From: Gibbula magus
Lineage: Eukaryota; Mollusca; Gastropoda; Trochida; Trochidae
DNA length: 64,000 nt
Direction of reading: 5' to 3'
Assembly: GCA_936450465.1 (NCBI GenBank)
Contig: OW388300.1
Location: 51,012,551 to 51,076,550, forward strand
Numbering within the stretch: position 1 is the first letter of the stretch; every line of letters starts with the position of its first letter. This document shows, piece after piece, positions 26,797-38,203 of the stretch. The translations under genes were made by a program, and so were the position numbers. A model generated the notes under the pieces. It made no database searches. It saw only the letters and a program-made list of their open reading frames with translations, and had not been told where the DNA came from.

Positions 26797-27360
26797 AGAG
26801 CCATGAGCTCTGTAGCTCATCAGGCTTTATATACATTAACTTATTCAAAATGTCAACTTCTAGGTTAGAGGTATAACACATAGGAAGCACTTTATTATGG
26901 AGAAGATGAAATAGGTCTTAAGGTCCTTACCCCTTTGATCTATCTTTGAGGCCAGAGATAAAATCCCCTACAAATAAAGTCACACTTGAAGATTTAATTC
27001 ATTACTGTTTCCTTTAAATTACCTCCCTTTAAAGAGCGCATACAATCTCTAGTAGAAATAGCTTTTCAGGTCATGACGTCTGTGACCTACATGTATATGT
27101 GGGGTCGAAGGATCTACAATTTAGAATCCTCATTGGCCAAGGAGTCTGCACACAGCTTTTCAGCTCTCTAGACCTTTTGGGACTGGAGAAGATGAAAATA
27201 GGTTTTTGGGGTTGTGACCCCTGTGACCCCATTTGGGGTCACGGGGTCAATAAATCTACAATTTGGAATCCCCATTCGCCATAATACACACAAACGCGTG
27301 ACGTCATAAGCCAATGACGTCACAGTGCTTACCGGGCTACACCTTAGATAACCGTCTCTA
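26797..27360 (-). repeat. Family B repeat, copy 3 (reverse)
   Basis: It begins with TAGAGCCATGAGCTCTGTAG and CTCATCAGGC, the complement of the family B 3' end. It runs through TTGGCCAAGGAGTCTGCACA and two TGACGTCA sites (27299-27306, 27315-27322), and stops near 27345-27360 without the (GGAC)n end, so it is truncated. Confidence 0.75.
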
Positions 27361-27403
27361 GAAGAGACGCCCTTGCACGACACACCAGAGTGTCCATGGC
27401 AAA

Positions 27404-28297
27404 TTAGTACACACATGTAATATATATGTGATAAAGATTCCACGAGAAAAGAATAATTCCCACAGTGTCTGTTTCTTCTAAGTGTTCTATGTACAGATCC
27501 TTCATATCACAAAGTTTCAACATTCTCTTGCTGTTGAGGACCTCTTCTTCTATGACCTCACACACTTTACTGAAAGCAGATCTGTGAGCCTTTTCCAATG
27601 CAAGTTGTGTGTTTCCCTGTTCTTCATTGTCACTGCGCCAACTTTTTGGATCTTGAATGTAGTATAATTTTCGTCATGATCGATGATACTTTGCTTCCCA
27701 TGCAAAAAGATCTTTGCCTCTGACTCTAGTCAGTAAACGGTTGTCATTTTTTAACTCGGCATGTTGTTCCAGATCTTGCCATCCTCCAAATTCAAACTGA
27801 CAAAGACCCTCAGTTGTCCAACATCCTTTTACTTGTATCTTCTTGCGTTTATCAGAGTTACAGAATATACATTCAAGTGTAAATATAAAACTGTCTACAT
27901 AAGTTCTTCTAACTCTAGATGAGACATTCTGTTCCTCTGTTCTCTGAGCAAGACGATTAACATTCTTAGTGAACCTCTTGTAGCATTCTCTATGATAACC
28001 ATGATGAGACGATAACTTTTCAGGAATTTGAGCACAGATATTTCTAATTCTGTATGTCGAGGCTAATATGGCTCAGCAAGTCGCCTACTTTTTATTTCCT
28101 GTAGCTTAGTGGGTATTTCTTCTGCATCAACTTTGGAAGAGAAAAGTTTTATTTTACCATACTTGTCTGTTTTCAACCCTGGCACATGAATAACACACAC
28201 TGGACTGGGGCTTGCTGATGTAGTCTTGCTAGTCCTCCGTTTCTTGGATGGTTTCATATATAGAGTCATCCATGTCCATGTCTGACATACTTCATAG
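27404..28297 (-). pseudogene. Cys/His-rich invertebrate protein of unknown function, broken
   Basis: On the minus strand a strong acceptor (TTTTTTTTCAG) at 28298-28300 opens a frame with KPSKKRRTSKTTSASPS (basic, NLS-like) and VDAEEIPTKLQEIKSRRLAEP. A frameshift near 28070 moves to a second frame with HHGYHRECYKRFTKNVNRL, ECIFCNSDKRKK, LEQHAEL and FAWEAKYHRS. A TGA follows, then the same frame continues as QDPKSWRSDNEEQGNTQLAL and AFSKVCEVIEEEVLNSKRML to a TAA near 27404. The repeated YHRxCY motifs and Cys pairs suggest zinc binding. Families of this style are often repeated in marine invertebrate genomes and may be mobile-element derived; that link is from memory. One frameshift and one nonsense codon make it a pseudogene. 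Confidence 0.6.
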
Positions 28298-30224
28298 CTG
28301 AAAAAAAACGTTAAAATGACATTTAATGAAATAGTTTTATATTCTGTATACATATTGCTCAATATTTACATTTGTATTTGTGACATAAAAGAAGAAATAA
28401 TAACAAGTAACATAATTGAGATGAAATGTCAATTTCATTAAGAAAACCTGATTGTTTATGGTCCTTACAGGTTTCCATACATTAACAATTTTGATAATGT
28501 AACGTTTTACGTGATTGCTGTATCAATTGAGCTAATTAGTAAAACTTCTTGGTTATATGCTAAGATACATCAATGTCTTGTCCATGTCTCTTTTATAGAA
28601 TTTTACTCATTATCTTGAAAATGTGACGTTTTGCCACCGCCCTTGAATTGATGCTCTTTCCGGTAAATTTCATACGGACAGGCTCATCAAATTGTATTGT
28701 AATGGTCTTATTTTTCTGTATGTTTCTAAGGTATGAGCGTATTATACCATATTTTTTGCAGACAAAATTGCAATTGATTTCATTTCATAGACACACACTT
28801 TTACTTACCATTTCACGGGTTTGCAGATCATAAACGTCAAATTGTTTACGTTAGAATCAGCGCTACAGTAGCTTGTACGGGACATAAACAAGATGTTATT
28901 CTGCGACTTCCAATAACCGAATTTGGCAAAATTTATTGTTTACAAATATGTTTTTCCCTCCAAGTTTATATTATTGATTTTTTTAATGTGTTAAAGTAGG
29001 ACTATAGGGATATGAATAAACAGAAAATTGCTTTCCTGCAATTTGTTTAAGACATGATCATACTTTTATTAAACAAAACTGAAAAACTCAAATTTCGAAA
29101 AATGACCGATGATGGCTGTCTGAAAAGTCCACCAATGGATTCTACGACCTGAACTACGGAACTACGGGGGGAACTGTCCTGTATTTCCCTTATTGAGAAT
29201 ATTTGAAGATTTCATTCGTTATACAGTGTGTTATCTTCAGTTGTGGACAATGTTAGGCAGTTGCTTGATGCAAAAGCACATCACCGTGAGGTAACATTTG
29301 TCACCTGTGTATTTCTATTGCTTTATTGTACAACTAATACTTTAATGTGACTATTGTTTGAATATAAATTTCCATACACAATTTTGGCCATTCTGCAAGG
29401 AAATCAAACGTAAATGATGTTCATAATCCGAATTAATTTTAAAGTTGTTGTCAACCCAACTGATAACTACTTTGAAAAATAAAAATTGTCTTGGTTAAAT
29501 AAGCAGTTACCGTAAATCCTTGAATAATCGCTTTCCATGAAAAATCGCTTTCCCAAAGCCCTCTTTTTAATGTTTATAACTTGTATACATACATTATGGC
29601 TTTGAAAAAAATAATTATTAACGCTATTTTTGAATAACCAATACCAGGGTTGACAAAATATATTAACATATTCCCAATTATTGTATTGTGTTTTTCAATA
29701 AACCAAAAAAGCTATACACACGGGGAACATCCTGGATAACAAGAACAAGGAATACCATGCATGCCAATATCCCATCGTCCTTAACCCCAGGACCATTTAA
29801 CCATGTCCTGTCCATGGTAAGACAATGTACTCGTTGGGCTTTGTAGCTGAATGTCTACTTGTTTTTCCAAATTACTTTGAACTATAATTATAACAAAAAA
29901 ATAAAGGGCACTCTCTCGGTTGTACAAAGTGTGTTCTATTTAAGTTTGTGCACTTTACTCTTACTCTTTGCACGTATTTGTCCTCTTTATTCTATTATAA
30001 GTTTCCATTTAACTCTTCCACTTCCTTTTTAAGCACCTACACGGTAACCTCTGCCGGTTTATTCTCATTTCCCAATCAGTCCTTTGTTTTCACTTGACCT
30101 ATTTGGTACTTTATTACTGCTAAGTAATGAATTTTACAAGAAATATGAAATACTGCAGAATATGACAATGAAAAATGCGCGTTCATGCACTTACAGAAGT
30201 CAACAAGATGTGTTTGTTAAACAC
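28298..30224. other. Intergenic, AT-rich
   Basis: No supported gene. A segment near 29510-29560 (TACCGTAAATCCTTGAATAA) resembles one end of a MITE, with no partner found. Confidence 0.4.
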
Positions 30225-30447
30225 GGATGCCCCCGGATGAACCAAAATTATGGCAACGGTTCAAGTTTTCTAAAGATGTCCACTGCGGCAAGGTCAAGGT
30301 CACAAGGTCAAATATGATAACATCATCTGAAAGGTCTCATCACAAGTATGCCAAGTATGAAAGCCCTAGCTCTGAGCAATCCAAAGTTATGGCCAAGGTT
30401 AAAGTTTTTGTGGACAAACACATATATAGACGGGCAGGTGAAAAACA
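30225..30447 (+). repeat. Family D repeat fragment with AGGTCA motifs
   Basis: It contains AAGGTCAAGGTCACAAGGTC near 30289 and a GCCAAGTATGAAAGCCCTAG segment, and stops at the start of a family A element. The AGGTCA block is the same as in the family D copy at 10600. Confidence 0.55.
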
Positions 30448-31510
30448 AGAGAATTAGTGAGCACAGCTCACTCATGATACCCCCGCTTTTAACATTGGTA
30501 AAAAAGAAATGTTTGAAAATAGCAAATAGGCATCAATGTTTAAACTTTTTTATGAACAGACCATTATATATAAGTATTATTAAAGCAGAGTAAGTATTAC
30601 ACTTGTAAGCATGTTTTAGAAGTAAAAGTCGAAAAATTTGAAAAATGTCATTAAATATGCAAATGAGGGTATGAAACATACAAATATGCAAATGAGGGTA
30701 TGAAATATAAAAATGACAGATGTACACATCAGTGGTTTCGTAACATTTGAACAATTAGTGTCTGAGTTATGAGTGGAACAAAAAGTGTGAATGGCGAGGA
30801 TGAAAAACGGATAAAATTTGCATAAATTATGCAAATGAGGGTATGAAACATACAAAAGGCAGATGTACACATCATGGTGATTGTACATATCAAGTTTCTT
30901 AACATTTGGACAACTGCTTTCAGAGTTATGAGTGGAACAAAAAGTGTGAATGGTTAAGTCGAAAATGGAGAATATTTGCATAAATTATGCAAATGAGGGT
31001 ATGAAACATACAAAAGGCAGATGTACACATCGTGATGATTATATGTATCAAGTTACAAGACATTTGAACAATTAGTATTTGAGTTATGAGTGGAACAAAA
31101 ACTGAATGGCAAAGTCGAAAAACGGAGAAAATTTGCATAAATTATGCAAATTAGAGTACGAAACATACAAAAGGCACATGTGGGGACCATAAAGTGTACA
31201 TACATAAAGTTTCATAACAATTGAACAAGTAGTATTTGAGTTATGAGCGGAACCAAAAGTGTAAGCATAGTAGCGCACACAAAGACGCTTAAAAGTGGAA
31301 AATCTGAAAAAATAATCATGGAATCTGAGTGAAACATAGAAAAGGCACATCTAGGGACCATAAAGTGTACATGTATAAAGTTTCATAACAATTGAACAAG
31401 TAGTATTTGAGTTATGAGCGGAACCAAAAGTGTTCCGGACGGACGGACGCAAGGACGGACGGACGCGCTGAGCGCTATATACCCCCGACTACTTCGTAGC
31501 GGGGGTATAA
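30448..31510 (+). repeat. Family A hairpin-ended repeat, copy 3, with ~155-bp octamer modules
   Basis: It starts ACAAGAGAATTA and the hairpin GTGAGC-ACA-GCTCAC (30457-30471). The body has at least four modules of about 155-160 bp, each with ATGCAAATGAGGGTATGAAA, CATACAAAAGGCAGATGTAC and GAGTTATGAGTGGAACAAAA. Then come (GGAC)n at 31437-31465 and the terminal stem TATACCCCCG...CGGGGGTATA (31478-31509), whose inner CTAC/GTAG also pairs. The modules differ from those of copies 1 and 2 although the ends are the same. AACAAGA occurs just outside the right end as well as at the left end. Confidence 0.75.
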
Positions 31511-31971
31511 CAAGATTCGGGGGCATAATTATTACCTATGGCTTTTATCTTAAGGAGTGTGCTGAGTTACAAGACGGCACCCGCGCTCATTTACAATAAA
31601 CTAATGTTCACCCTTGGGACAACACGATGGGGAAGACTTGTGAGTTGGTCAGCGCCCCCTCTGTAGGACAAACATAGATACGTCCCTTCCATTGACCAAT
31701 CAAAACGCTCGCTACGAACCCAGTATTTTCCTATTTAAATAAGGAATGTTCAAAGTCATAAATACTTTAAAATTATTCCCTTAGTTACGTTGCGTAAATA
31801 TAGGTCACACAAAATAGTTGATTTATAACGAGAAATGACATGGAAAATATTTTCCCCTGCTTAAATGTTAAACAGCGCCTTTGATTGGCATACAGCATAG
31901 CTCAATAATCAGGCAACTTCCTGTCTCATTTATCCGTCGAGATGTCAGAGACGAGTGTTCCAGTAAGATCA
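31511..31971. other. Intergenic
   Basis: No supported feature. Confidence 0.4.
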
Positions 31972-32243
31972 TCAGGCCTAATGGGCTAATGGCATGGTCC
32001 GCCGTCGGGAGCGTCCGTAAACGTTTCACTTGTTTACTTCTCCACAACCGCTGTACTCCCAAAGCCCCAAATATGGGCCTGGCAAATGACCTCTTCTCAA
32101 GAACCAACAATGCTCAATTAACTCACTGACAAGTTTGAAGTTTTCAAAGTTAGGAATTGTGCATTATATTGAACACACTTTATTTTGGTTGTCTACATCA
32201 AACTAAACAAAACCTTATGAGCTACAGAGCCCATGGCTCTATT
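31972..32243 (+). repeat. Family B repeat, copy 4 (internally deleted)
   Basis: It starts CATCAGGCCTAATGGGC and ends CTTATGAGCTACAGAGCCCA plus TGGCTCTA, with only about 270 bp between. A GTTAGGAATTGTGCATTATA block is shared with copy 1. Confidence 0.65.
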
Positions 32244-32375
32244 TTACCATTGTTACATGGTGAACATGATTGAACACGGTTTTAAATTTACTTGAAGGTT
32301 TCAACTTGCCCATATGCGGCCACCACCGCATCCTCAACAGCCGGGTTGCTGAGCAACGCAATTCAACATTAAAAC

Positions 32376-32930
32376 AAATAGAGCCATGGACTCTTTAGCT
32401 AATCAAGATTTCATTGATTTATTATCTAAGGTTGAATATCTAAGTTATCTCAAGTAATACATTGTTAACAAGCAAAAACTAGGTTTTTAGATCGTGACCC
32501 CTGTGACCCACATTTGGAGTCACAGGGTCACCAATCCTTCAATTAAGAATCACCTTTGACCAAAGAGTCTCTACACAACATTTCACCTTTCTAGAGATTT
32601 ACATACTCGAGATTAAGATAAAAATAGATTTTTGGGTCACGGGGTCATGAATCTATAATTTAGAATCCCAACTGGCCAAGGAGTCTGCACACAAAGTTTC
32701 AGCTCTCTAGCTCTTTTGGAACTTGAGAAGGTTGTGACCCCTGTGACCCTAATTGGGGTCATGGGGTCACGAAATCTACAATTTGGAATCCACATCGGCC
32801 AAGGAGTATGCACATACATTTTAAGCTCTGTGGAGTCATTGGTTCTTGAGAAGTCGAAGAAGCGAAAACGGACGGACGCCGGACACCATGCCATAAGCCC
32901 ATTGGGTGTTTCAGGCAAAATCCTAAGTTT
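32376..32930 (-). repeat. Family B repeat, copy 5 (reverse)
   Basis: It begins TAGAGCCATGGACTCTTTAG (complement of the 3' hairpin), has modules of GGTCAC...ATCTACAATTTGGAATCC, and ends GGACGGACGCCGGACACCAT, GCCATAAGCCCATTGGGTG and TTTCAGGC. Its (GGAC)n end faces copy 6. Confidence 0.7.
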
Positions 32931-32986
32931 TGATTTTCCAATGATTTAAAAACATATAAGGTTTTTAAATGTTTTACCACATCTGG

Positions 32987-33053
32987 CGTGAAAGGCCCGA
33001 TGGGCTTATGGCATTGCATGGTGTCCGGCGTCCGTCCGTCTGTAAACTTTTCG

Positions 33054-33084
<31 letters not shown>

Positions 33085-33882
33085 TCTAGGGAGCTGAAAT
33101 TTTGTGTGCAGACTCCTTGGCTAATAGGGATTCTAAATTGTACATTTCCTGACCCCGAGACCTCAAATGGGGTCACAGGGGTCACAACCCCAAAAACCTA
33201 TTTTAATCTTCTTCTCGAGTTCCAAATGGTCTAGAGAGCTGAAAAGTTATGTGCAGACTCCTTGGCTAATGGGGATTCTAAATTGTAGATTTGGTGACCC
33301 TATGACCTAGGTCACAACCTTAAAAACCTATTTTCATCTCCTCCAGTTCCAAAAGGTCTAGAGAGCTGAAAAGTTATGTGAAGACACTTTTGCCAATGTA
33401 GATTCTAAATTGTAGATTTCGTGACCCCTGACCCCAAAAAGGGTCAGAGGGGTCATGACCTTAAAAACCTATTTTCATCTTCTTCTTCAGTTCCAAAACG
33501 CCTAGAGAGCTGAAAAGTTGTGTGTAGACTTCTTGGCTAATGGGAATTCTAAATTGTAGATTTGGTGACCCTGTGACCCCAAATATAGGTCACATGTCAT
33601 GACCTGAAAAGCTATTTCATCTTGAGATTTTATGTGCTCTTTAAACGGAGGTTATTTAAAGAAAACAACAGTAATGAATTAAATCTTCAAGGGTGTCTTT
33701 ATTTTTAGGGAATTTTATCTCTGGCCTCAAAGAAAGGTCAGAGGGGTTAGGACCTTAAGACCTATTCCATCTTCTCCATTTAAAGTGCTTCCTATATGTT
33801 GTACCTCTCTCACCATGAAGACATTTTGAATTAGTTAATGTATAAAAAAGCCTGATGAGCTACAGAGCTCATGGCTCTATTT
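32987..33882 (+). repeat. Family B repeat, copy 6
   Basis: It runs from GAAAGGCCCGATGGGCTTAT through four TTCTAAATTGTA modules to GCCTGATGAGCTACAGAGCT-CAT-GGCTCTA. It lies head to head with copy 5, about 55 bp apart. Confidence 0.75.
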
Positions 33883-34651
33883 TTTAAAATAAAGATTACT
33901 GTTAACAAATCGCTATATTGCTTGTGGAGAATAAGATAAGATACGAGATAAGATAATACTTTATTATCCCGAAGGAAATGTTGGTTACATCGTAAAACAC
34001 ATATAACAGAACAAAACATGAAATCACAGCATATCGCACAACGACGAGCACTAAGATATAAATGAATAGGTAAGAGCAGCTGCACTAAAATAAATTAACC
34101 ATACATTAAAATGTCTTGTAATATCCGTGGGACAGTGTAGCTTTAGATATATGAGTGATATTTCATAAAGGTTTAGAATGAATAATGACTATATTTCTTT
34201 GATTTGACTACTCTGTAAGTCCCTTCTGTAAGTCCCTCCCATCGAACAGAGGATGGAATGTCGGTTCCCATCCCCCGATTCTAGAAACCTGTGCTTCCTG
34301 AAAACAATGAATTTACTTGTAACAAGTTTGTCGGTGCATTTGGAATATGAATCCCAAACATAAGTTTTTTATAAATAATATCTACTTCAAGATACTAACA
34401 TGTTTGATACAAGAGTTTTGTTATGTAGTTTTTGGTTTAAAGTAAATGTGTATTTCAATGGTAAGAACAGAGACTTTACATATTAGATACATTTGTATAA
34501 CTAACAAATAAACTGTTCCATGACTTAATTGTATGGTTAATAAATTACACACAGTCAGCTATTACCTCCCTTGTGGTTTCTTGATTTTTATGAACAAGTC
34601 CTGAAATCGAAATATTGCAAACGACTAAATGATGATGCTCAAAACACTTAC
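33883..34651. other. Intergenic, with a possible retroelement tail at 33930-33995
   Basis: GATAAGATAATACTTTATTA followed by TCCCGAAGGAAATGTTGG resembles a 3' tail segment seen in LINEs and SINEs of aquatic animals. No body was found. Nothing else is supported. Confidence 0.3.
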
Positions 34652-36340
34652 GTCTTCCTCAGTTGAACTGGACAGCACAGAGGCAGCTGAACTCAACTGA
34701 TCTCTGTAGATGCTAAACATGTATTAGTTAATTATTAACTAAATATATTTAAAGTCCACTCCCGTACCATAAAGGAAGATAGAGATGATTGCACTAAAAC
34801 TTATATTTATAAATTATTGATTATCATTTAAGTTGAATTTATCAACTACTTATTTTAAATAAGGAAATAGATAAGTGATGTATGAAATTACATCATTCAA
34901 CTTAGAATTAATAGTTTAAACTTACTGCCAAATATAGCCTTTTCTGTCAATGGAAAGGCCCTATTCCCATTGTCGACAGCGAACTGAATGGGGTCTGCTG
35001 CCGAGGTAGTACAGGGGCAGGGTGGGGAGGAGGTTACGCCCTGTTCTTCAAACATCTTGACCTCACATGTGCCAGAGCTACAAATCAGTAAATGGTTAAT
35101 GTATCTATATTTTATTTATGTATAGCTAGTATCACGGACTTAAATTACATTAATTTAAGTCCATGCTATTATATATACTTCTTGTATTATAAAAGTCGCT
35201 TAGGATGAAACAAGAAAGTACTTTAATCCACAGAATGATAAGACAACTCACATAGTCTTTTTGTTGCGTCCATTATTTCACTGGAGGTTTCCTCCAGGAC
35301 CTCCTCTAAACTGTCCTCCTCCTCTGTATTTTTGAGACCTAATCTTTCCCCCACGGACTCTCCATTTTCTTCTAGTATTCTATTATAGCATTTTTTAAGC
35401 AAAAATCATCTTGAAAGCATATTGACAAACTTCATAGGATTATAAATGTTCAAAATAATTCCACTTTCAACACTTTAAAAAAATTGTGTTTTGAGAATTT
35501 GTATTGTTAAACTTCAGTTTTCTTTTTGAGGTCGACTGCAGAATGAAGAAGAATGAATCCTTATACTTGTAAAGCTGTAATGCAATAATTTATGTACTTA
35601 TTTAATTTCTTGTTTTGACATTGAATGTGAGAAATGAATGTATACCTGTTTGGCATAATGCTCCCTGTGTTTAGTGGCTGATATCAGGACCTTCAGCATA
35701 ACCACCAAATACCTCACCTCTCCCACAAGAACTCATGGAAATACTCCTGGAAAAACATTTAAGTCAATGGTTTGTTCTAACCAGTAAATAAACACTAAAT
35801 ATATGAGACTTATATTAGGCAGTGCTCGGGAGGTTCACTTTTCCTGTTTATCTTTGATAAAATTCCTACCTTCTTAAATTGGCTCCCGACTTGGGGAATA
35901 TATGAAGGGAAAAGATGTTCCTCAATTTCCCAAAGGCGTTGAAGGCAGAATTCCTACATTGTGATTGAATGTATTGCCTCTTAGACATCAGTCTGAAATT
36001 TATAAATAAAATGTTGATATAAAGGGTGAATTGTCAGGGACATAAACCCTAGTTAGACTCAAATAATAACATTTTTACTTCAACATGATAATATATATAC
36101 ATTTATATATACATTATACATATACTTTATTATTTCTATAACGTTGTACCTTCAATGGTCATATTGCTCCATGTTCCTTCCCAGAACAACTGATAAAATA
36201 GGACCATAGTACTGTACGTGACGTTTTGAAATAACCAAACATCACCAAGGATAAGTCAGAAATAATAAAACACGGAGTCGATACAAAAACAACAGAATAA
36301 CAACTTACCACTTGTATACGCCTGCCAATCAGACAGCAAT

Positions 36341-36565
36341 TGTATAGATGAAGCAGTACTCTATCGGTTACGTCAGAGTCAACTACTCACCTTGCAGTCC
36401 CAAGAATATGTATCCAAGGCAATATTCTGGAATATATCACACTGAGTACAAGTGTAGGTAACTTGGTGGGTGGTCTTCCACCGTTGGTTTCCGCGGTTAG
36501 TTGTCGTCTGCTTTCTTCCTGTGACGTGACGTCACCTAGGTGTGTGCCCTATGTCACAACCTCCA
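36341..36565 (-). repeat. 3' LTR of the gypsy-like element
   Basis: 225 bp, TG...CA ends. It contains a GTGACGTCAC site near its 5' part and a consensus splice donor CAAG|GTGAGT (about 36388-36395, minus strand) in its later part. Confidence 0.8.
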
Positions 36566-38150
36566 TACTCCTCCCCGTCACAAATAAGTCAATGTGAACA
36601 ATAACATAACCAATAGAAATTAACATATTTACAGGTTTTTTTTGGTAATTGCCTGGCCTACTCCTCCCTCTTTCGAACCCGCAGATCGAACAGCCTTGCT
36701 GCATTGGAGTTGCATTCCTGGGAGAGAGCCACGGTGGAGACTCCTCTGATGAGGGCGGTTGTCCCAGCGAAGTTATGGATATCCCGTGGGACTGCATAGG
36801 CCGCTTCACTTGGTCCATTATGGGGGGGGCCAACTTCTCGGGGGGAATTAAACAAAGTGCCCTCCTTTGATCTTCATTCATCTTCTGGACGAACCCTCCC
36901 ACACTGAAGAAAACCGAGGGAAGGCGGTCCAGCAGGAACTTGGTGTCCCCATGCCCAGGTTGAAGTTGATGACAAAGGGTTCCTGCCAGAGGCGATGCGA
37001 CCCAATGAGATCCATCAACTTCTTTAACAGCCCAGACATAGGGGTCTCGATGGACGCTCTTATGTCCAAGAGAACAGGTCTCCCCCTTGACATATTTGCG
37101 AAGGTCTCATAAAGCAGTTGGATTTGCTTAGGCAGATGTTGGCCGTGGTCTGGTCCACTCGGGACAGTCCTATGGGTCCATCACTGGCGGATCGAAACAG
37201 TGAAGTAGCTGCAGGAACTTGTTTCTTTGTCTTGATGGCCCTTGACCAGACGAGGGTTGAAGCCAATCCCCTGCAGCACCCCTTCCTCTTTGGTCAGTCT
37301 ACGTGCAAGTGAGGGCCATCAGTCTGACCAGTGGACCGCAACTCCCCCTTCGAGCTGGGGACCTTTGAAATGAGGTTCCAAATGCAAAATGTCCCGCAGG
37401 CTGAGCGAAGGGTTCCGGAGTCTTTTGGATAGTAGGTCCGGAAAGAAACGGCAGTCGAAGATCAGCATGACACTGCCGCTTGGTGGAATAACCCTTGGTT
37501 TCTTCTGGTATCCAAAAATGCCAGGATATCTCATCATCATATTTGGGTCCTGCTTGGCGAGGAAGCTCAGAACTTGGGAGCGTACCCAAGGAATGCTGCA
37601 TGGACAGGACATGTCCATGCACAGTCCCTCCTTGACAGGTGGAGGCAGTGGAACCTGGTGGCTGTTTTTGGGAGGTACGGCCTGATCTGTGTCACGGGTC
37701 TTGACAAGCGCAGCCTGGTTAGTTGACTTCTTCACAGGCAGAGCCTCATTCATGGGCCTCACAGGCAGAGCCTGTTTCGTGGGTTTCACAGGCAGAGCCT
37801 GTATAGACGGTTTCGCAGGTGTAGCCTGATGCTCAAACCGGAATGTTGGATCTCTGACCATCCTCTTATCCTGCTTCATGGGATCATGATGACGGGATTT
37901 AGCCCGGTGAAGGTGGTTCCCTTTCCTTTGGCTGGAAGAGTCCTTCTTCCAGGTCTGGTTGTGATTGTGCCTGTGCCTGTGTTTCCCAGCTTGGTCTGGT
38001 GTCCTGGCTCTTGACCGCAGGGTGTTGTTTTTTTACCACTGTGCTCTTCAGCCGGACCTCGTTGATAGTGCGGCAGTATCTCTCCTCCTCGTCACTGGAC
38101 ATGTTGCCTGGCAACAAAAACAAAAAATCTTCCTTAAACAACAAAATTCT
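36566..38150 (-). pseudogene. Third ORF of the gypsy-like element, unassigned, frameshifted
   Basis: Downstream of the integrase/PHD frame the minus strand keeps protein-like coding potential up to the 3' LTR but needs at least three frame changes. Pieces are 38144-37899 (MSSDEEERYCRTINEVRLKS), 37879-37319 with PVKPTKQALPVRP-type tandem repeats of about 9-10 residues, 37266-37060, 37093-36878 and 36902-36569 (MNEDQRRALCLIPPEK, QGCSICGFE). It occupies the place of env in some LTR elements, but I see no signal peptide, membrane segment or other envelope hallmark. The proline/lysine repeats suggest a disordered region. Its role is unknown; it could be a displaced gag-like or accessory protein. 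Confidence 0.45.
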
Positions 38151-38203
38151 AACTCGTTAATACAATCGCCTAACTCGAAACAACTATTTACAACTATGGG
38201 CAA

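Noticed and set aside
30533..31350. Overlapping minus-strand frames with repeated HTLICIF-like peptides
   Set aside because: They are shadows of the 155-bp DNA modules of a family A repeat, not a repeat protein.
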